Shown here: piece by piece, positions 28,750 through 36,315 of the stretch
Position numbering within the stretch: the stretch's first letter is position 1
Layout of the letters: each line of letters starts with the position of its first letter
Assembly (NCBI RefSeq): GCF_011193355.1
Contig: NZ_CP049780.1
Coordinates: 2,580,556-2,644,555 of the forward strand
DNA: 64,000 bases
From: Streptomyces sp. JB150
Lineage (GTDB): Bacteria > Actinomycetota > Actinomycetes > Streptomycetales > Streptomycetaceae
Direction of reading: 5' to 3'
The notes under the pieces: model-generated
The model's database searches: none
What the model was told of the DNA's origin: nothing
The model's input: the letters and a program-made list of their open reading frames with translations, nothing else
Made by a program: the position numbers and the translations under genes

Positions 28750-28825
28750 GCCCCCGTAGCTCAGTGGATAGAGCAGGCGCCTTCTAAGCGCTTGGCCGCA
28801 GGTTCGAGTCCTGCCGGGGGCGCCA
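28750..28825 (+). tRNA. tRNA-Arg (anticodon TCT)
   Basis: A complete cloverleaf: acceptor gcccccg/cgggggc, D arm gctc...gagc, anticodon stem ggcgc/gcgct with loop cttctaa giving anticodon TCT (reads AGA/AGG), T arm gcagg-ttcgagt-cctgc, discriminator G. The CCA end is encoded in the DNA (28823-28825). AGA and AGG are rare codons in this GC-rich genome, so this is a low-demand tRNA. No integrase or att repeat is seen next to it. Confidence 0.95.
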
Positions 28826-29125
28826 GTCTCCACCCTCCGTCCGGGGGGGTTTTCGGCCGGTGCCGGTCGGTGGCGCTCGGCACACGCCAGCCCTGTGATC
28901 TCGTCGCCGCGCGCGCAGCGAGCCCAGCCGTGCGCCGCCACCGCCGTCGCCCGCCGTCCGGCTCAGCGATGCGCTTTTCGTACCCCCACGACGCCCACCC
29001 GCGCGGCCTTGTTCAAGACGGGTGATCCCGGTCCGATCCGCGTGACCCGCCATGTTCCGCCGCGTTGAACGGGGAGTGCGACGGCGCGACCGGCCGTCGC
29101 GTTCCCCGAATCTAAGGAGAACGAG

Positions 29126-29446
29126 ATGTCTCGCATCACAAAGGCAACCGGTGTTGCGCTGGGCACGGGCGCCATGGTCCTCAGCGGGGCGGGTCTGGCC
29201 ATGGCCGACGCCGGCGCGAAGGGCGCTGCCGTCCACTCGCCGGGCGTGCTGTCGGGCAACCTCGTCCAGGTCCCGGTTCACGTGCCGGTCAATGTGTGCG
29301 GCAACACCGTCAACATCGTCGCCCTGCTGAACCCCGCCTTCGGCAACGCCTGCGCCAACATCGACGAGGACAAGGGCGAGAACAGCGACAAGAACGCGGC
29401 CAAGAAGAAGAACGCCGAGAAGAAGGACACCGGCTACGGCAGCTGA
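29126..29446 (+). CDS. chpG: Short chaplin with Lys/Glu-rich C-terminal tail
   Basis: A 106-residue secreted amphipathic protein. Signal peptide about residues 1-28 (ends AMADA), chaplin domain 31-77 with HSPGVLSGNLVQVPVHVP, VNVCGNTVN and LLNPAFGNAC, holding Cys58 and Cys76 which form the usual disulfide. Chaplins assemble into amyloid-like fibrils that coat aerial hyphae and lower surface tension. The 29-residue tail IDEDKGENSDKN... is highly charged and Lys-rich, longer than in usual short chaplins. AAGGAGAA lies upstream of the ATG. The chpG symbol rests on position next to the tyrosinase pair, as I recall from S. coelicolor, not on alignment. Confidence 0.88.
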   Translation: MSRITKATGVALGTGAMVLSGAGLAMADAGAKGAAVHSPGVLSGNLVQVPVHVPVNVCGNTVNIVALLNPAFGNACANIDEDKGENSDKNAAKKKNAEKKDTGYGS

Positions 29447-29457
29447 CGCGTCCATGG

Positions 29458-29491
29458 CAGAGCCCCGGCACCCCCGAGCGCCGGGGCTCTG
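29458..29491. terminator. Bidirectional terminator between chaplin and tyrosinase genes
   Basis: A perfect 12-base stem (cagagccccggc/gccggggctctg) with a 10-base loop in the 66-base gap between two converging genes. It can serve both strands. Confidence 0.85.
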
Positions 29492-29512
29492 GCGCGTCCG
29501 CGCCGCACCGGA

Positions 29513-30379
29513 TCACGCGTACCGGTAGATGCTCGCGTGGTCCTCCAGGTCGTTCGGCGTCACGTCCCAGGGCGGCAGTTTCTCGTGCCGTGCCACGATC
29601 CGGCCCCGCTGCGGGTCGCCGGGCCCCGGCTGTTGTGCCGGCAGATAACGGTGCTCGCGGTGCCTGCGCTGCCAGCGCGACCACACCAGGTCGACGAAGG
29701 CGTGGTGCAGCCAGAACGCCGGGTCGTTGACGGACGCGCCGCCGACCATCACCCCACCGACCCACCGGTGCACCCGGTTGTGGTTGTGCCACGAGGCGCT
29801 GCCCCGGCCTGCGCCCCAGCCTTCCAGCTTGTTGCGGAAGCCTTTGGTGACCCTCGAGTCCCAGGGCGAGGCGTCGTAGACGGGGTCCTTCATCGCCCAT
29901 TCCAGTTCGTCCCTGGTGGGCAGGTCGATGGGATCGCGGGCCCGGCCGAGGTCGCGCGTCAGGAACTCGCCGTCGGTCACACCGACCTTCAGCTTCCAGT
30001 TGCCCCGTGCGTAGGCGAACGGCCCGGTCATCACCTGCCGGTCGGAGGGCCGCCCGTTGCCGCCCAGCAGGTCCTCGGTCCACGGCACGGAGGACGGTGC
30101 GCGGTTCCGGGTCCAGTCCCAGTACGGCACGGACACCGAATCGTCGATCCGGCGGAGCGCCTTCTCGAGCTCCAGCAGGAACTTCCGGTGCCAGGGCAGG
30201 AAGGAGGGCGCCATGTGCGCCGTACGCAGGCCCCGTTCGCCGTCGGCGACGTAGTACTCGATGTGCATCCGCACGAACTCGTCGTACTCGCCGCGGCGTT
30301 TGAGTTCCAGCAGTGCCATGACGAACCGGCGCCGCTCGGTGCGGGTCAGTGTGCTGACGTCCTTACGCGTGTACGCCAT
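29513..30379 (-). CDS. melC2: Tyrosinase (copper monophenol monooxygenase)
   Basis: A 288-residue type 3 copper enzyme that oxidises tyrosine to dopaquinone, giving melanin. CuA ligands are His39 (MHIEYY), His55 (RTAHMAPSF) and His64 (LPWHRKFL); CuB ligands lie in WHNHNRVHRWVGG and FWLHHAFVDLVW. It has no signal peptide and is exported with its caddie protein. ATG 30379 is preceded by GAGGAGGAG and overlaps the caddie gene by 17 bases. It may correspond to the second tyrosinase locus (melD2) of S. coelicolor because of its chaplin neighbour; sequence alone does not decide. Confidence 0.95.
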   Translation of the reverse strand: MAYTRKDVSTLTRTERRRFVMALLELKRRGEYDEFVRMHIEYYVADGERGLRTAHMAPSFLPWHRKFLLELEKALRRIDDSVSVPYWDWTRNRAPSSVPWTEDLLGGNGRPSDRQVMTGPFAYARGNWKLKVGVTDGEFLTRDLGRARDPIDLPTRDELEWAMKDPVYDASPWDSRVTKGFRNKLEGWGAGRGSASWHNHNRVHRWVGGVMVGGASVNDPAFWLHHAFVDLVWSRWQRRHREHRYLPAQQPGPGDPQRGRIVARHEKLPPWDVTPNDLEDHASIYRYA

Positions 30380-30893
30380 GACGCTCCTCCTCGTGGTGGC
30401 CGGCGGCGGGGTCCACGTAGCGCAGTCGCTGGGCCGGCCCCAGTTCGTCGACGGCCGCGCGGGCGGCTTCCAGCGGGGTCGGGTACGAGCAGTAGTGGTC
30501 GACCATGCTGAGCCAGCCACCGTCGGCGCGGCGCATCAGGTGCAGAGGGCGGCCGTCGACGGTTACCTGCCACGATCCGGCGCCGAAGGCGGGGCCGGCG
30601 GTGCCGACGGGCATGCCACGGATGCGCCGGCTCCGGTAGACCTCGTCGAAGGCGAGGTCCGCGCGGTCCCGGGGGTTCGCCGGGTCCACGAGGTTCGCGG
30701 GTGGTTCCTCACGGCGCGCGGGGAGGGACGCCACCGCCAGGGGGGCGACACCCAGGATGGCGGCCGAGGCCACCAGGCCGCGCACCAGGTCGCGCCGGGA
30801 CGCGCACGTGGCGTCCGGTCCCGGCGGTCCGGTGCCCGCGGAAGCCGGTCCGCCCTCCGTGTCCGTCGTGGGTCCGCCGACGCTGACGACCAT
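30363..30893 (-). CDS. melC1: Tyrosinase co-factor/caddie protein with Tat signal
   Basis: A 176-residue MelC1-family protein that loads copper into apotyrosinase and carries it out through the Tat route. The N-terminus has SRRDLVRGLVASAAILG, a twin-arginine signal ending near ALA/ASLPA. The mature part has FDEVYRSRRIRGMP, LHLMRRADGGWLSMVDHYCSYPTPLEAARAAV with the Tyr that mimics substrate and the Cys/His used in copper transfer. GAGGAG precedes ATG 30893. It is the first gene of the operon and overlaps melC2. Confidence 0.93.
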   Translation of the reverse strand: MVVSVGGPTTDTEGGPASAGTGPPGPDATCASRRDLVRGLVASAAILGVAPLAVASLPARREEPPANLVDPANPRDRADLAFDEVYRSRRIRGMPVGTAGPAFGAGSWQVTVDGRPLHLMRRADGGWLSMVDHYCSYPTPLEAARAAVDELGPAQRLRYVDPAAGHHEEERHGVHA

Positions 30894-31404
30894 CGTGTGC
30901 TCCTCGTCCGGTTCGGTTGTCCGTACGGGACTAACCGGCCGCCCCTCCCGCCGGTCACCGTCCCGGACCGCGACACGCCCGCGAACAGGCGAAAGGCGGC
31001 TCGGGCGGAGGGCTCCACACCACGCCCGGTCCCTGCCCTCCGCTCCCCGGGGTGACGCGGCGACCGGCGTCCGGCCGGTCAGCGTCCGATGGCAGTCGTC
31101 GGTCGTGCGTTTGTCAGCCGTCGGCTGTCAGCTGGTCCAGACGTCCCCCCATGAAGGGATGGGAGCCGTGGCCGTTGGGGGTGGTGGTCACCGCGCGCCC
31201 TCTCGGCGGACCGAAGCCTCGCCGGGGGTGTTCCCACCCCTGCGGGCGTTGGCCGGTCGGGTCTCCGCACGGGCGAGGGACGGCGTCTGCGCGCCGGTTC
31301 GACAGCGGGGCCGGGCGGGGGCCGGTTCCCGGTACGGCGGAAACGGCCGCGGCCGGTTCCTGGTGGGGGAGGACCGGCCGCGCGGGACGTCGTGGAGGGG
31401 CCCG
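30894..31404. other. 511-base intergenic region without a convincing gene
   Basis: It lies between the melC1 start and the stop of the small secreted-protein gene. It contains the melC promoter and, at its other end, the terminator of the next gene. Open frames here have no family features or ribosome-binding sites. Nothing else could be supported. Confidence 0.5.
31348..31382 (-). terminator. Terminator downstream of small secreted protein gene
   Basis: A 10-base stem (cgcggccggt/accggccgcg) extended by 3 more pairs after a bulged T, starting about 20 bases past the minus-strand stop at 31405. Confidence 0.55.
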
Positions 31405-31695
31405 TCAGGCCTGCAGCGGCATGCCGCCGAGCAGGCTGCCCCTGTCGTTGAGCGTGTCGGAGGTGTCGTTCACGGTGTGCAGCAGGGAGTTCTTGTTCTT
31501 ACTGTCGAGCACGCGCGACTGGTGCTGGAACGGCATCGCGTCCGCGAGCGTCACGCGGTCGCTGGTCAGCGTGTGCCAGCCGCCGTTGCGGCTGTTCGGC
31601 GTGCGGTCCCCGGTGTCGTGGGCGAACGCGGGCGAGGCGGCACCGGCGAGGACCATGGATCCGGCGACGACAGCGGCGGCCTTCAGGGATTTCAT
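31405..31695 (-). CDS. Small secreted protein of unknown function
   Basis: A 96-residue precursor. Signal peptide MKSLKAAAVVAGSMVLAGA with cleavage near PAFA-HD, leaving about 70 residues: DTGDRTPNSRNGGWHTLTSD, SRVLDSKNKNSLLHTVNDT and a C-terminal GSLLGGMPLQA. No cysteines, no anchor. The ATG at 31695 follows GAGAGGAAA. The location between tyrosinase and chaplin genes suggests a spore- or aerial-hypha-surface role, but it is neither a chaplin nor a rodlin by sequence. Not recognised. Confidence 0.75.
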   Translation of the reverse strand: MKSLKAAAVVAGSMVLAGAASPAFAHDTGDRTPNSRNGGWHTLTSDRVTLADAMPFQHQSRVLDSKNKNSLLHTVNDTSDTLNDRGSLLGGMPLQA

Positions 31696-31861
31696 CGTGT
31701 TTCCTCTCTTCGGCAACTGATGTCGCCGGGGCATTGCGGACGCCGTGCCCAACGATGCCCGGGGCGGCTCGGACACTCCGCGCCCCGAAGACATATGAAC
31801 GGTCGCCCGGCCGCCGCGTGGACGGCCCGGTGACTCGGCCGGTGCCGGAGAGGCCGGGGGA

Positions 31862-32638
31862 TCAGGAGGTGGACGTCGACAGGCTCGTCGACAGGGACGT
31901 CGTCGACAAGGACGTCGTCGGCAGGGGTGGGAGGGCCACGGGCAGCGAGAGCGTGGCGGCGGACAGGTCGGTGAGGGCGGGCTCGGCCGGTGTGGTGTCG
32001 ACCAGCGTGGTGGTCAGGGCGTCGACCAGCTGGTCGAGCACCTCGTCGGAGGCCGGGACCACCAGCTCGGTCTCGTCGGAGGTGGCGGCCACGAGCAGCT
32101 CGTCGACGGCCTTTTGCAGGGCGTCCAGCAGCTCGTCCAGGAAACCGGTCGTGACGGCCTCGTCCTCGCTGTCGGCGAGGGAGGTCGGTGCCGGGAGCGC
32201 GGCGGGTGGTGCGGAGGACACGGGGGCCGCGGGCACGGCCGGGGAAGACGACGCCGCCGGGGAGGGGGCGGCCGGCACGAGGGGGGCGGCCGGGGAGGCG
32301 TCGGGGACCGGCGTCGCGGAAGGCAGGGCGGTGGCCTGGGCGAGGGACTCCTTCACGGCCACGGCGAGCTTGTCGGCCTCAGCGTCGGTGAGCCGGCCGG
32401 CGTCGGCCTCGAGCACGGTGGTGAGCACGTCGGTGACCGGGTCGAGCACGGTACCGAGGTCGCCGAGCGCTGCCGTACGGGCGAGCAGCTCCTCCGCACC
32501 GGGAAGACCCGTTCCGGACGCGGCTCGGACACGTGCGGTGTCCTGATCGGCCGCCAGCGCGGACGGTCCGGCGATCCCGATGACAACGGTGGCGCAGAGG
32601 GCGGTGCAGGCGATGCGCCGAACGGACAGACCGCGCAT
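31862..32638 (-). CDS. Secreted Pro/Ala-rich protein with Ser/Thr tail
   Basis: A 258-residue exported protein: signal peptide 1-29 (RRIACTALCATVVIGIAG...ALA), a helical segment LTDAEADKLAVAVKESLAQA, a Pro/Ala/Ser-rich spacer about residues 105-155, a second helical acidic segment GFLDELLDALQKAVDELLVAA, and a C-terminal TSLSTTSLSTSLSTSTS. No cysteines after the signal and no sorting signal. GGAAGGAA precedes ATG 32638, ruling out the longer frame to 32713. The tail could be O-glycosylated. No family recognised. Confidence 0.75.
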   Translation of the reverse strand: MRGLSVRRIACTALCATVVIGIAGPSALAADQDTARVRAASGTGLPGAEELLARTAALGDLGTVLDPVTDVLTTVLEADAGRLTDAEADKLAVAVKESLAQATALPSATPVPDASPAAPLVPAAPSPAASSSPAVPAAPVSSAPPAALPAPTSLADSEDEAVTTGFLDELLDALQKAVDELLVAATSDETELVVPASDEVLDQLVDALTTTLVDTTPAEPALTDLSAATLSLPVALPPLPTTSLSTTSLSTSLSTSTS

Positions 32639-32818
32639 GAGTGTTCCTTCCGGTTGCGTCGGACTTTGCGTCCACGGTGCGAGCGGACATCGCTGCCTGC
32701 AACCGGCACACACGCACCGCGCGCATCGGCTTCGTCGGCATCATCCCTGCTGAGGGGGCTCGTGGAGCACCACGCACCAAGCGGCACCCGCACCCCTCCA
32801 TTCGGGTCGGCGCACACG

Positions 32819-32851
32819 GGCCGGCCGCCCTCCAGGGGAGGGCGGCCGGCC
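32819..32851 (-). terminator. Strong terminator after the second chaplin gene
   Basis: A perfect 15-base stem (ggccggccgccctcc and its complement) with a 3-base loop, starting 19 bases past the chaplin stop on the minus strand. Confidence 0.85.
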
Positions 32852-32869
32852 TCATGGGGTGATGCGACG

Positions 32870-33109
32870 TCAGTCGTTGACGCAGACGTTGCCGAACGCC
32901 GGGTTCAGCGCGGCGATGACGTTCACGGTGTTGCCGCACACATTGACCGGCACGTGAACCGGGACCTGGACGACGTTGCCGGACAGCACGCCCGGGGAGT
33001 GGGCGGCCGCGCCCTTGGCGCCGGCGTCGGCTGCGGCCGCACCGGCGGTGCCGGCAACCGCGGCAACGGCGGCGGACGTCAGAACCAGGCCCTTCGCGAT
33101 ACGCGACAT
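32870..33109 (-). CDS. chpF: Short chaplin
   Basis: A 79-residue precursor: signal peptide 1-28 and a single chaplin domain with HSPGVLSGNVVQVPVHVP, VNVCGNTVN, NPAFGNVC and end VND; Cys58 and Cys76 match those of the other chaplin. The mature domain differs from the 29126-29446 protein at only a few positions but lacks its charged tail. Surface-active fibril former of aerial hyphae and spores. GGAGCATTTCTCC precedes ATG 33109, and the frame upstream to 33229 is unrelated. The chpF symbol is by position, from memory. Divergent from the exopolysaccharide operon. Confidence 0.88.
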   Translation of the reverse strand: MSRIAKGLVLTSAAVAAVAGTAGAAAADAGAKGAAAHSPGVLSGNVVQVPVHVPVNVCGNTVNVIAALNPAFGNVCVND

Positions 33110-33340
33110 GGAGAAATGCTCCTTGGGTTGACACACACCCGGGCGGATGCCCGGCGCTGTGTCAACGCGCGGGAGGCGCCCGGGTTCCGCCTCCGAAGGA
33201 GTGATCTCACCGAGAGAGCACTCCACCATTTCGACACACTTGTCTCGTTTCGCCGGATTAATTCGGACAATGACTAGAGTTGCGGATCACTCGACGCACC
33301 CGTAGTGCCAGCCGATCGCACGAAAGGGCCACAGCCGGTC

Positions 33341-33583
33341 ATGCGCAACTCCCTGGGCGAGCGGAAGCCGACGCAGGACGACGGGTGGGCCCCGACCGCG
33401 GAACCCGGCGGCCGGCGGCGGCTCGTCCGCCGTCACCGGACGGGCACCCGCCGTCGCACCCCGGACACCTCCGTTCTCGGTGAGGCCTTGGGCAACGGTC
33501 GTAACCAGCCGGGCGTCCGGCTCGTTCCACAGGCCGACGCGGCGAGGGCCGACGTGCTGTTCGCCGCCGGCTCACGGAAATGA
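33341..33583 (+). CDS. Possible small basic protein before the exopolysaccharide operon
   Basis: An 80-residue frame with high G/C at third positions and an AAAGGG 12 bases upstream of ATG 33341, which makes it more gene-like than most short frames here. Composition is Arg-rich (GRRRLVRRHRTGTRRR) with no signal or domain. It ends 50 bases before the first glycosyltransferase. It may be a true small gene, a leader peptide or noise. Confidence 0.3.
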   Translation: MRNSLGERKPTQDDGWAPTAEPGGRRRLVRRHRTGTRRRTPDTSVLGEALGNGRNQPGVRLVPQADAARADVLFAAGSRK

Positions 33584-33632
33584 GGAGCGTTCCCGCCCGT
33601 ACCGAGCACCGTCCGTGAGCGAGGAACCGCGC

Positions 33633-34877
33633 ATGCACCAGTCAGCACCCGACCCCTGGCCACGGGTCCTTCATCTCACCCAGCCCGTCGACGGCGGCGT
33701 GGCCCGGGTCGTCGCCGACCTGGCGGCAGCTCAGCTCGCGGCCGGCATGCGGGTGACCGTCGGCTGCCCCGAGAGCCGCTTCGCCGACCGGTTGCGGTCG
33801 GCGGGCGTCGACGTCCGGACGTGGCGGGCCACCCGGGCGCCCGGGCCCTCGCTCGTGGGTGAGGTACGGCGGCTGGCCCGCCTCGTCGCCGAGGTGCGGC
33901 CCGACTTGGTGCACGCGCACAGTGCCAAGGCGGGACTGGCCGGGCGGCTGGCGGTGCGCGGGCGCATTCCCACCGTGTTCCAGCCGCACGCCTGGTCGTT
34001 CGAGGCGGTCGGCGGGGTCACCGGGGCGCTGGCGCTCCGGTGGGAGCGGCACGGGGCCCGGTGGGCGCACCGGACGGTGTGTGTGAGCGAGGCGGAGCGG
34101 GAGACCGGGCTGCGTGCCGGGATCGACGGGCGCTGGTCGGTGATCCCCAACGGCGTCGACCCGCACCGCTTCCGTCCCGCCCCCGACCCCTTCTCCGCCC
34201 TCGACTGCGAATCCTCCTCCGGCCCCCGCTCCGGCCCCGGCCATGGGGCCCGCTCCGACGCCGGTGCCGTACGCGCCGCGCTGCTGCCGGGCACCGGTCC
34301 GCGGGTCCCGCTGGTCGTCTGCGTCGGCCGGCTGTGCCGGCAGAAGGGGCAGGACGTCCTGCTCGACGCCTGGGGGGCGGTCCGCGCCCGCGTGCCGGAC
34401 GCACGGCTGGTGCTGGTCGGCGACGGCCCGGATCGTGACCGGCTGAAGCCTCCCGCGTCCGTACGGCTCGTCGGTGCCGTCGCCGATGTCGTCCCCTGGT
34501 ACCAGGCGGCCGATCTGGTCGTCCTGCCGTCGCGCTGGGAGGGCATGGCACTGGCTCCGCTGGAGGCGATGGCCTGTGGCCGGCCGGTGGTGGTGACGGA
34601 TGTGGACGGCGCCCGGGAAAGCCTGCCGCTCGCGCTGCGCCCGCACTGCCTGGTGCCCGCGGGCGACCCGGCGGCGCTCGCCGCGGCCGTCGTCCGGCTG
34701 CTGCTCGACCCGCCGCTGCGCGCCTCGCTCGGCCGGCGGGCGCGCCGTCACATCCAGTCCGCGCACGACGCGCGGCACACGGCCGCGGCGGTCGCGGACC
34801 TCTACCGTGACCTGCTCGGCAGGGGCCCCGGGGCACGTGTCGTGCCCACCGAGTACAGGGAGTCCATCCACTCGTGA
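33633..34877 (+). CDS. GT4 family glycosyltransferase, first gene of exopolysaccharide operon
   Basis: A 414-residue GT-B enzyme. N-terminal acceptor half: HLTQPVDGGVARVVADLAAAQ, VHAHSAKAGLAGRLAV; C-terminal donor half: CVGRLCRQKGQDVLLDAW, LVGDGPDRDRL, VVLPSRWEGMALAPLEAMACGRPVV with the EX7E-type motif. It transfers a sugar from a nucleotide donor to a lipid-linked intermediate in the cytoplasm. ATG 33633 has GAGGAA upstream; GTG 33615 is possible. Its end overlaps the next start as GTGA. Together with the seven following genes it forms a Wzx/Wzy-like exopolysaccharide pathway. Confidence 0.88.
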   Translation: MHQSAPDPWPRVLHLTQPVDGGVARVVADLAAAQLAAGMRVTVGCPESRFADRLRSAGVDVRTWRATRAPGPSLVGEVRRLARLVAEVRPDLVHAHSAKAGLAGRLAVRGRIPTVFQPHAWSFEAVGGVTGALALRWERHGARWAHRTVCVSEAERETGLRAGIDGRWSVIPNGVDPHRFRPAPDPFSALDCESSSGPRSGPGHGARSDAGAVRAALLPGTGPRVPLVVCVGRLCRQKGQDVLLDAWGAVRARVPDARLVLVGDGPDRDRLKPPASVRLVGAVADVVPWYQAADLVVLPSRWEGMALAPLEAMACGRPVVVTDVDGARESLPLALRPHCLVPAGDPAALAAAVVRLLLDPPLRASLGRRARRHIQSAHDARHTAAAVADLYRDLLGRGPGARVVPTEYRESIHS

Positions 34878-36310
34878 GTACGGAAAGTACTGCCGAAAGC
34901 ACGGTGCCCTCCCCCGGGGCCCAGCCCTGGGGCAAGGGATACCGGCCCGTCTCGGTGCTGCCGGCCCGCCGCCGGGGTCCCGGCTTCCGGTTCCCGGCCC
35001 GGCGTCCCCCGGCGCGGCCCGGCGCGCCGCTGCCGCTGCTCCTCGCGGACCTGCTGGCCGCCCTGCTGGGCTGCCTCGCCCTCGCCGGACACCACCGTCC
35101 GGTCCTCATGGCGCTCCTGGTCTCCGCCGCGCTGCTGCTGCGCCCGCACCGGCCGCCGCGCCGGACGCAGGGCGTGCTGGACGAACTGCCCTCCGTGTGC
35201 GGCAGGATCGCGGTGGCCTGGCTGGCGCTGGCCGCGCTGGTCGCGGCGTACGCCCCGCACCACGCGCTGTCCGCCCGCACCCTCGCCGCCGGCTGCGCGA
35301 CGCACTGCGCGGCCGCTCTCACCGGGCGGGCCGTCGTGCACTGGCGGCGGCGCGCCGCGCTGCTGCGCCGGCCGCGGGCCGCGCTGGTCGTCGGTCCCGC
35401 CCGGACCGCGCAGCGGGTGGCCGCCGCGGTGCTGCGGCATCCGCGCTGCGGGGTGCGCCCGGTGGGGATCGTGGCCGAGCGGCTGGACGACGTCGACGGG
35501 CTGCCGGTACTGACCACCGTCGGGGAGGTCCAGCGGGCGCTGATCCAGAATTCCGTACGGGACGTCCTGGCCGTGCATCCGTCGGTGCGGACCGAGCAGG
35601 GGCCGCTGCTGCGGCAGCTCGCCGAGTCGGGGTGCGCGGTGTGGGAGATCGACGCGGACTCGCCGTCGTACGCGGCCCCCGACCGGATCGCCGGATTCGC
35701 CTGCCGACGCCTGGAGCCGGGGCCCGGGTGGCGCGGCAGCGCCGGCAAGCGGCTCCTGGACGTCGTCGTGTCGGGGCTGCTGCTGGTGGTGGCGAGTCCG
35801 CTGCTGCTGGTGTGCGCGACGGTGCTGCGGCTGGGCGACGGGCCCGGTGTGGTGTTCCGGCAGGAGCGCATCGGCAAGGACGGGCTCCCCTTCACCCTGC
35901 TGAAGTTCCGCACCCACCGGCCGGCCGACGCGCGTGAGGCGGCGACCCGGTGGAGCGTGGCGAACGAACGGGACATGCCGTGGTTCTGCCGCTTCCTGCG
36001 CCGCACCTCGCTGGACGAGCTGCTCCAGCTGTGGAACGTCTTCCGCGGTGACATGAGCCTGGTCGGTCCGCGTCCGGAACGCCCCTACTTCGTCGGCCAG
36101 TTCAGCCAGGCGTACCCCGGCTACGCGGCCCGTCACCGGATGCCGACCGGCATCACCGGCCTCGCCCAGGTCAACGGGCTGCGCGGGGACACCTCCATCG
36201 AGGACCGGGCCCGCTTCGACAACGCCTACATCGACGACTGGTCGCTGTGGCAGGACGTGTGCATCCTGCTGCGCACCGCGGCGGCGCTGGTCCGGCCGAC
36301 GGGGAGCTGA
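34874..36310 (+). CDS. Polyprenyl-phosphate sugar phosphotransferase (WcaJ/CpsE type)
   Basis: A 478-residue membrane enzyme that starts the polymer by moving a sugar-1-phosphate onto undecaprenyl phosphate. The N-terminal half has several membrane helices and a CoA-binding-like Rossmann part (ALVVGPARTAQRVAAAV). The C-terminal bacterial sugar transferase domain has KRLLDVVVSGLLLVV, VVFRQERIGKDG, FTLLKFRTH, LDELLQLWNVFRGDMSLVGPRP and GITGLAQVNG. The start GTG overlaps the previous gene. The usual histidine of KxRSM is seen here as KFRTH. Confidence 0.92.
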   Translation: MSTESTAESTVPSPGAQPWGKGYRPVSVLPARRRGPGFRFPARRPPARPGAPLPLLLADLLAALLGCLALAGHHRPVLMALLVSAALLLRPHRPPRRTQGVLDELPSVCGRIAVAWLALAALVAAYAPHHALSARTLAAGCATHCAAALTGRAVVHWRRRAALLRRPRAALVVGPARTAQRVAAAVLRHPRCGVRPVGIVAERLDDVDGLPVLTTVGEVQRALIQNSVRDVLAVHPSVRTEQGPLLRQLAESGCAVWEIDADSPSYAAPDRIAGFACRRLEPGPGWRGSAGKRLLDVVVSGLLLVVASPLLLVCATVLRLGDGPGVVFRQERIGKDGLPFTLLKFRTHRPADAREAATRWSVANERDMPWFCRFLRRTSLDELLQLWNVFRGDMSLVGPRPERPYFVGQFSQAYPGYAARHRMPTGITGLAQVNGLRGDTSIEDRARFDNAYIDDWSLWQDVCILLRTAAALVRPTGS

Positions 36311-36315
36311 GCCGG

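Noticed and set aside
28750..28825. tRNA-Arg as an integration site for a mobile element
   Set aside because: No integrase, no repeated tRNA 3' end and no element-type genes follow; the neighbouring chaplin region appears chromosomal.
30894..31404. Possible genes in several open frames of the tyrosinase upstream region
   Set aside because: No ribosome-binding sites, signal peptides or family motifs; frames overlap one another on both strands.
31405..31695. Rodlin-like protein because of position near chaplins
   Set aside because: Too short for a rodlin and lacks the rodlin cysteines and NxxQA-type repeats; kept as unknown secreted protein.
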